DNA of 45,255 nucleotides, from positions 197,455 through 242,709 of the forward strand of contig NW_003107091.1 of assembly GCF_000003605.2 (NCBI RefSeq). Direction: 5' to 3'. Under the pieces are notes generated by a model. It was given only the letters and a program-made list of their open reading frames with translations, was not told the origin of the DNA and searched no databases. Positions 44,401 to 45,255 of the stretch are shown in pieces (the stretch's first letter is position 1; each line of letters begins with the position of its first letter). A program made the position numbers and the translations under genes. The stretch is from Saccoglossus kowalevskii. Its lineage: Eukaryota > Hemichordata > Enteropneusta > Harrimaniidae.

Positions 44401-45107
44401 TGACAGAGATATAGTGATATGGCCACAAATAAAAAAAAAGCCGTTATTCGGCCATCTTTGTTCTTATGATGTATGTGCCAAATACGAATGAAAATGGTAC
44501 ATAAATCTTAGTAGTAAGGCCAAAAAGTCAGATGGCTGTCAATCGGCCATTCTTGATCCGATTTTGAAACAAATTGTCATGGACATGTATTCTAACATGT
44601 ATAAAGTATGTGCCAAATTTGAAACTGACAAAGCATGTCCAAGATACCACATTTAAACAAACAAACAAGATGCCTGCCAGTCGGCCATCTTTGATCCAAT
44701 TGTTAAAGAAATGGTCATGGACATGTATTCTAACATGTATAATCAATGTACCAAGTTTGAATGAAAACTGACAAAGCATGTCCAAAATACAACATTTTCA
44801 AAAAACAAGATGGCTGCCAGTTGGCCATTTTGAATCGAATCGCTAAATCACTGCATGTGCATATGTCCCACATAAAGTACTCAGTACATGCAAAGAATGA
44901 ACAGAATCCGACAAAAGGATTCTGAAATACAACCCCGGACGGAATCAAATTACAAGTCCCTGTTTTCGGACTCTGTCCGAACAGGGACAAATAAAATGTC
45001 AGTCAGCTATAAATTGTATGAAAAAAACCCAGTAATAATGAAGTAGATATACATCTTACCTTGTTTTAGTTTTTTACATGGCGGTGAACATAATGGATCT
45101 TTTTTTG
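25359..45107 (-). CDS. CHAF1A: Chromatin assembly factor 1 subunit A (CAF-1 p150), 5' partial (whole span, exons listed separately)
   Basis: CHAF1A is the large subunit of the CAF-1 histone chaperone, which deposits H3-H4 on newly replicated DNA in the nucleus while tethered to PCNA. Joining 12 exons on the minus strand gives about 1,055-1,065 residues to the TGA at 25361-25359; human is about 956. In order one reads KKLKQARLPFK (N-terminal block), a SUMO-interaction-like ETIELNDSDEDD, a long KER charged helix, a PIP-like KNSFKSFF, MVLAPRCRT, FQFHENHRPAYWG, LDYEVDSDDEWEEPGESLSH, DDGFFVPHGYLSENEG, IGCIWAGE, ALPDLISLIHGN and CWYVH..LPIPNQWNYVT. All these have clear counterparts in the human protein. 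Every exon junction is phase-compatible. The start codon exon lies beyond the right edge. The gene converges on tropomyosin with about 8.8 kb between stop codons. Confidence 0.96.
26967..26997. repeat. GC-rich hairpin
   Basis: attgggcgcgccttg, a 3-nt loop, then caaggcgcccaat: a 13-bp stem with a two-base bulge. It lies just downstream of the RecQ-like fragment; function unknown. Confidence 0.7.
27010..27165 (-). pseudogene. RecQ-like helicase N-terminal fragment, probably a relic
   Basis: From an ATG at 27165 the minus strand reads MAVPMNRDICDDKIAKVSGV, then GALKPHQVQAINAVLCGKDA, and soon a stop. The piece LKPHQVQAINAVLCGKD resembles the stretch just before motif I of RecQ/Bloom-type helicases (L-[RK]-P-x-Q-x-x-A-I-x-x-x-L-x-G-[KR]-D). 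The expected Walker A (PTGxGKS) does not follow. A donor-like CAG|gtacag sits inside it, so it could be a first exon of a nested gene, but no later helicase exon is visible. The chance that the resemblance is coincidental is real. Confidence 0.35.
27286..27331. repeat. Short inverted repeat
   Basis: gccaaggtctgttta and taaacttagaccttggc are inverted copies (one base bulged) around a 14-nt loop. It lies upstream of the RecQ-like fragment in the same intron. Confidence 0.7.
27474..27756 (-). CDS. CHAF1A: CHAF1A exon (post-acidic region, IGCIWAGE block)
   Basis: Acceptor catttacag|GCTGAT, donor AAGGAAG|gtaaga, 283 nt, phase 0 to phase 1. It encodes ADDLESFKVKRAAKATQWEA and, further on, PVIIGCIWAGE. 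The latter matches the human block KIGCVWA that follows the acidic domain. The C-terminal part is a Ser/Thr/Lys-rich linker. Confidence 0.93.
28245..28346 (-). CDS. CHAF1A: CHAF1A exon (acidic ED domain, FFVPHGYLS block)
   Basis: Acceptor tttgtag|GGTGAA, donor GAAGAG|gtaaag, 102 nt, phase 0 both ends. It encodes GEDDNNEGSDDSGDDDGFFV then PHGYLSENEGCDEE. The acidic run followed by FFVPHGYLS is a CHAF1A signature and part of the H3-H4 binding ED domain. It was identified by direct reading of the minus strand; the repeated GAT codons make it look like low complexity on the plus strand. Confidence 0.95.
28347..29146 (-). other. CHAF1A intron
   Basis: An 800-nt AT-rich intron between the two acidic exons. 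No mobile element or exon was recognised. Confidence 0.8.
29147..29218 (-). CDS. CHAF1A: CHAF1A exon (ED domain start, LDYEVDSDDEWEE)
   Basis: Acceptor ttcttacag|GAAATT, donor TCAGAG|gtatgg, 72 nt, phase 0 both ends. It encodes EILDYEVDSDDEWEEPGESL then SHSE, near-identical to the human block. Confidence 0.96.
29453..29701 (-). CDS. CHAF1A: CHAF1A exon (FQFHENHRPAYWG block), two possible 5' borders
   Basis: Donor GACGAG|gtatgt at 29453 is clear. The exon encodes METDDIQVIEELSSKPSEKK, then VNEKVYRMKGKLFQFHENHR and PAYWGSFGKKS, matching the human VVIVE...FGRMKLLQF.ENHRPAYWGTWNKK region. Two acceptors fit: catcatcag|CTGCTG (start 29701, phase 0) and ctattag|TGAGAA (start 29663, needs a phase-2 partner). 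They pair respectively with the GT donor at 30068 and the GC donor at 30060 of the preceding exon. Both joins are open, so the border is uncertain. Confidence 0.88.
30060..30151 (-). CDS. CHAF1A: CHAF1A exon (YLHDIKSG block), alternative GT or GC donor
   Basis: Acceptor ttttttcag|AATTCA. It encodes NSTIAYLHDIKSGKHKPGKS then GRTLIQRK, similar in place and pattern to human FLKDLKGRQP. Two ends are possible. AGAAAA|gtacaa ends at 30068 in phase 0 (84 nt). TACAAAG|gcaaga ends at 30060 in phase 2 (92 nt) with a GC-AG intron. The GC donor sits in good consensus; the GT donor is weak. Confidence 0.82.
30924..32105. mobile_element. Internally repetitive DNA-transposon-like element, copy 1 (1.18 kb)
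   Basis: The ends AGTCCCCGTT (30924) and AACGGGGACT (to 32105) form a 10-nt inverted repeat. Similarity to copy 2 also includes about 20 nt just outside the left end (aagtcattgaaaatgaca), so the true left end may be further out. The interior is made of about 140-150-nt units starting near aagatggctgccagtcggcc and containing ggacatg-atcctaacatgta and aaaactgacaaagcatgtcc. The minus-strand open frames (60-168 codons) are repeat by-products and no transposase is seen. Confidence 0.85.
32521..34157. mobile_element. Inverted-repeat element spanning the second gap
   Basis: The left end reads ttaggcctaaaaaaaaaagg, then cgtgtttcaggtaac. The reverse complement of the right end (34157 leftward) reads taaggcctaaaaaaaaagtg, then gtgtgtttccggtaac. 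The similarity runs about 60 nt, including the ggtagggt blocks. Most of the interior is N, so coding capacity cannot be judged. The visible right part (33843-34020) is GC-richer and encodes short open frames of unknown meaning. Confidence 0.65.
33070..33842. other. Assembly gap (773 N)
   Basis: A run of N inside an inverted-repeat element. The 325-328-codon frames that cross it on both strands are artefacts. Confidence 1.
34313..34348 (+). CDS. Orphan collagen Gly-X-Y exon (36 nt) antisense within a CHAF1A intron
   Basis: Acceptor ttttctcaacag|GGAACC, donor GAAAAG|gtaagt. The exon encodes GTKGEDGLRGEK, four perfect Gly-X-Y triplets, starting with a complete Gly codon and in phase 0 at both ends, as is usual for collagen triple-helix exons. 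The residues (E/D, K, R) are typical of X and Y positions. No second collagen exon was found within the window. It could be an exon of a gene whose neighbours are in the gap or outside, a duplicated relic, or a misassembly. Alone it cannot be a gene. Confidence 0.6.
34706..34909 (-). CDS. CHAF1A: CHAF1A exon (PIP-like motif and MVLAPRCRT block)
   Basis: Acceptor tctcatag|ATAAAA, donor GAGCAG|gtcagt, 204 nt, phase 0 both ends. It encodes IKKEQKVKNSFKSFFSKVES, then TPKPTQ, GPFMVFQQKKDMVLAPRCRT and a helix ending FDRHFAEQ. KNSFKSFF lines up with the non-canonical human PCNA-binding motif KAEITRFF (K where canonical PIP boxes have Q). MVLAPRCRT is almost invariant in the family. Confidence 0.95.
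35418..35657 (-). pseudogene. DIRS tyrosine recombinase, N-terminal remnant
   Basis: The frame reads TYISRLQAYTDWCCEREIDQ, then YHLSIGQVAGFFVHLFDEVA and LSYA. It resembles the core-binding domain of DIRS recombinases (Y-x-S-x-W-x-x-F-x-x-W-C ... F-L-x-x-L-F ... L-x-Y-x-T). The catalytic domain with the R..HxxR..Y residues should follow, but fewer than 250 bp remain before AT-rich host sequence. It is therefore truncated. Confidence 0.6.
35840..36403 (-). pseudogene. DIRS RNase H / connection region remnant
   Basis: In one frame (36273-35995): VSIKKEGGTHSPSLSVLAEQ, then after an insertion-like stretch SGRLSLQNTEWLIPQWV and GPRLDRFVAPRNAKL. These match the DIRS/gypsy-like pattern V-x-x-I-x-x-x-G-G-x-x-S-x-x-L, L-S-R..EW, and D-x-F-A-x-x-x-N-x-K. 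A shifted frame (36032-35841) reads LLAPWTHLVVYTFDRCTPAY, resembling the following PW-x-x-L-x-x-Y-x-F-P-P segment. Frameshifts show it is dead. Confidence 0.55.
36780..37424 (-). pseudogene. DIRS reverse transcriptase remnant, frameshifted
   Basis: Pieces in successive frames: GFYPNVFVVPN (37424-37239 frame), then HLGKLNQYV and LLDLSGAYLHVPMHP (37248-36907 frame), then VFTRMMKQVVLLL and NPYPDFWL (37013-36780 frame). They follow RT motifs 1 to C. Motif A keeps its Asp at about 37140-37138. Motif C, normally YxDD, reads YPDF at 36947-36936, so a catalytic Asp is lost. Upstream (37618-37310), VTDPWTYSGGAIRL resembles the DIRS lead-in to RT. Confidence 0.65.
38310..38888 (-). pseudogene. DIRS capsid-like open region (uncertain)
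   Basis: A 192-codon minus-strand frame in the position expected for ORF1 of a DIRS element, upstream of RT. It has a Pro/Ser/Arg-rich composition and no recognised motif. An overlapping frame (38671-38435) is equally open, so the true frame is unclear. Confidence 0.3.
39712..39793 (-). CDS. CHAF1A: CHAF1A exon (end of KER region)
   Basis: Acceptor atctgtag|TGCCAA, donor GAGAAG|gtgcat, 82 nt, phase 2 to phase 0. It completes an Asp codon and encodes AKTEEKRKKEDDRKKQEDEK then KKIEEEK. It is part of the Lys/Glu/Arg-rich helix that contacts DNA in CAF-1. It joins directly to IKKEQKV of the PIP exon, as in the human order EEEKRIK-AEKAEITRFF. Confidence 0.92.
39794..41625 (-). other. CHAF1A intron with fold-back element
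   Basis: A 1.8-kb AT-rich intron containing the inverted-repeat element 39998-40527. Nothing else was recognised. Confidence 0.78.
39998..40527. mobile_element. Fold-back (MITE-like) element, about 530 bp
   Basis: The left end actaccgtatttatctggat then aagagcc pairs with the right end ggctcttacccagataatta then tggtatagt: about 27 nt of imperfect inverted repeat. The interior is AT-rich and non-coding. Confidence 0.72.
41626..41867 (-). CDS. CHAF1A: CHAF1A exon (KER region)
   Basis: Acceptor tatctatag|GCAAAA, donor CTTGTAGA|gtaagt, 242 nt, phase 0 to phase 2. It encodes about 80 residues almost entirely of K, E, R and Q, starting AKERLEQLRIKEQEKAEKQR and ending KKQELV(D). It corresponds to the long single helix of the KER domain. 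On the plus strand it appears as a pyrimidine-rich tract. Confidence 0.93.
42065..42127 (-). CDS. CHAF1A: CHAF1A exon (start of KER region)
   Basis: Acceptor taatctcag|ACTCCA, donor GAAAAA|gtaagt, 63 nt, phase 0 both ends, encoding TPLRAKSLQKSAEKDRIKEE then K. TPLR matches the human TPLRR that precedes the charged helix. Confidence 0.9.
42128..42695 (-). other. CHAF1A intron with dispersed repeat copy 2
   Basis: A 568-nt intron. Its half nearest the preceding exon (42419-42656) is a copy of the repeat seen at 14653-14887. The rest is AT-rich without recognised features. Confidence 0.8.
42419..42656 (+). repeat. Dispersed repeat, copy 2
   Basis: Same-orientation partner of 14653-14887. It ends only about 40 nt from the donor of the preceding CHAF1A exon (42696). 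Its minus-strand translation prolongs the CHAF1A frame past the donor, which should not be taken as coding. Confidence 0.75.
42696..43414 (-). CDS. CHAF1A: CHAF1A large N-terminal exon
   Basis: Acceptor ttattgtag|CTCGTC, donor AAAAAG|gtaaaa, 719 nt, phase 1 to phase 0. It completes an Ala codon and encodes RLPFKPLDAKSPTPSNKQCK, then KRKL and a long acidic, Ser-rich, disordered stretch. LTLDAFVQR..(about 11 residues)..LETIELNDSDEDD follows the human LDNFLRNR...TVIIDLTEDSN, which contains the SUMO-interacting motif. A second hydrophobic-acidic patch, LVLIYSTESTDSEEDE, lies further on. The internal Met at 43322 is not the start, since the frame and homology continue upstream to 43414. Confidence 0.93.
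43415..45059 (-). other. CHAF1A intron with second internally repetitive element
   Basis: A 1.6-kb intron. 44091-44989 is copy 2 of the repetitive transposon. The remainder is AT-rich without recognised features. Confidence 0.8.
44091..44989. mobile_element. Internally repetitive DNA-transposon-like element, copy 2 (0.9 kb)
   Basis: Same orientation and internal order as 30924-32105 but with fewer internal units and no acggacaga-type segment. The left end is diverged (aatccccatt) and the right end reads aacagggaca. About 20 nt outside the left end (aagtcattgaaaatgaca) is shared with copy 1, so the element or its host repeat extends a little further left. Open frames inside are repeat by-products. 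Confidence 0.85.
45060..45107 (-). CDS. CHAF1A: CHAF1A exon (first one in the window)
   Basis: Acceptor tatatatag|CAAAAA, donor AAACAAG|gtaaga, 48 nt, phase 1 both ends. It encodes (x)KKDPLCSPPCKKLKQ(A), which joins to RLPFKPLD. Human reads KKLIQARLPFKRLN here. The exon holding the start codon must lie beyond 45255. Confidence 0.88.
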
Positions 45108-45255
45108 CTATATATGAAAAAAACAATAAGTTTCAGGCAATGTTAAATTTCTGTACACAATTCACTTTTAGACAAGCACATGAAAATCAAAAAATGAATA
45201 AACTATACGATGACTATTTAAATACGACTTCTTTTGATGCATGAATATTGCTATA
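45108..45255 (-). other. CHAF1A intron, partial
   Basis: 148 nt of AT-rich sequence up to the window edge. No ATG-bearing exon consistent with the required phase was seen. Confidence 0.7.

Noticed and set aside
1-45255. tRNA, rRNA or other structural RNA genes
   Set aside because: I looked for cloverleaf-like A/B-box patterns and conserved rRNA strings and saw none that I could support without a covariance search.

Overview
This is an AT-rich (roughly two-thirds A+T by eye) animal nuclear genome fragment with long introns, two assembly gaps and many inverted-repeat transposon remnants. It carries most of two convergent protein-coding genes. Vertebrate-like tropomyosin splice junctions, an LMW-type first exon and a CHAF1A with human-like block order suggest an invertebrate deuterostome (hemichordate, echinoderm or amphioxus). 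That placement is inference; no species marker was seen.

Plus strand, 721-16545: a tropomyosin gene transcribed from an internal-promoter-type first exon (equivalent to vertebrate exon 1b). Spliced as read here it gives a 242-residue low-molecular-weight tropomyosin. Exon lengths match the vertebrate gene to the base (134, 46+72=118, 71, 139=76+63, 70 nt), with two differences. Vertebrate exon 4 is split, and its second half exists as three tandem 72-nt alternatives (9785-9856, 9934-10005, 10096-10167). Vertebrate exons 6 and 7 are fused into one. There are also two alternative last exons (16282-16364 and 16463-16545), so this promoter alone could make 3 x 2 = 6 proteins.

Intergenic, 16546-25358: the tropomyosin 3' UTR with several poly(A) signals, then a cluster of fold-back elements. 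These include a long inverted repeat around the first N gap, a MITE with a 9-bp target duplication, and a hairpin element at 24504-24633. The CHAF1A 3' end follows.

Minus strand, 45107-25359: CHAF1A, the large subunit (p150) of chromatin assembly factor 1, in at least 12 exons; the first exon lies beyond the right edge. The N-terminal LPFK block, SUMO-interaction-like motif, KER region, non-canonical PIP box, acidic ED domain with FFVPHGYLS, and C-terminal CWYVH block are all readable in the expected order and in compatible phases.

Its introns hold a decayed RecQ-like helicase fragment (about 27165-27010), a lone collagen Gly-X-Y exon on the opposite strand (34313-34348), two copies of an internally repetitive transposon (30924-32105 and 44091-44989), a GC-rich broken DIRS-type tyrosine-recombinase retrotransposon (about 35200-39600), and fold-back elements. 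The strongest leads are the triple tropomyosin exon cluster and the orphan collagen exon.
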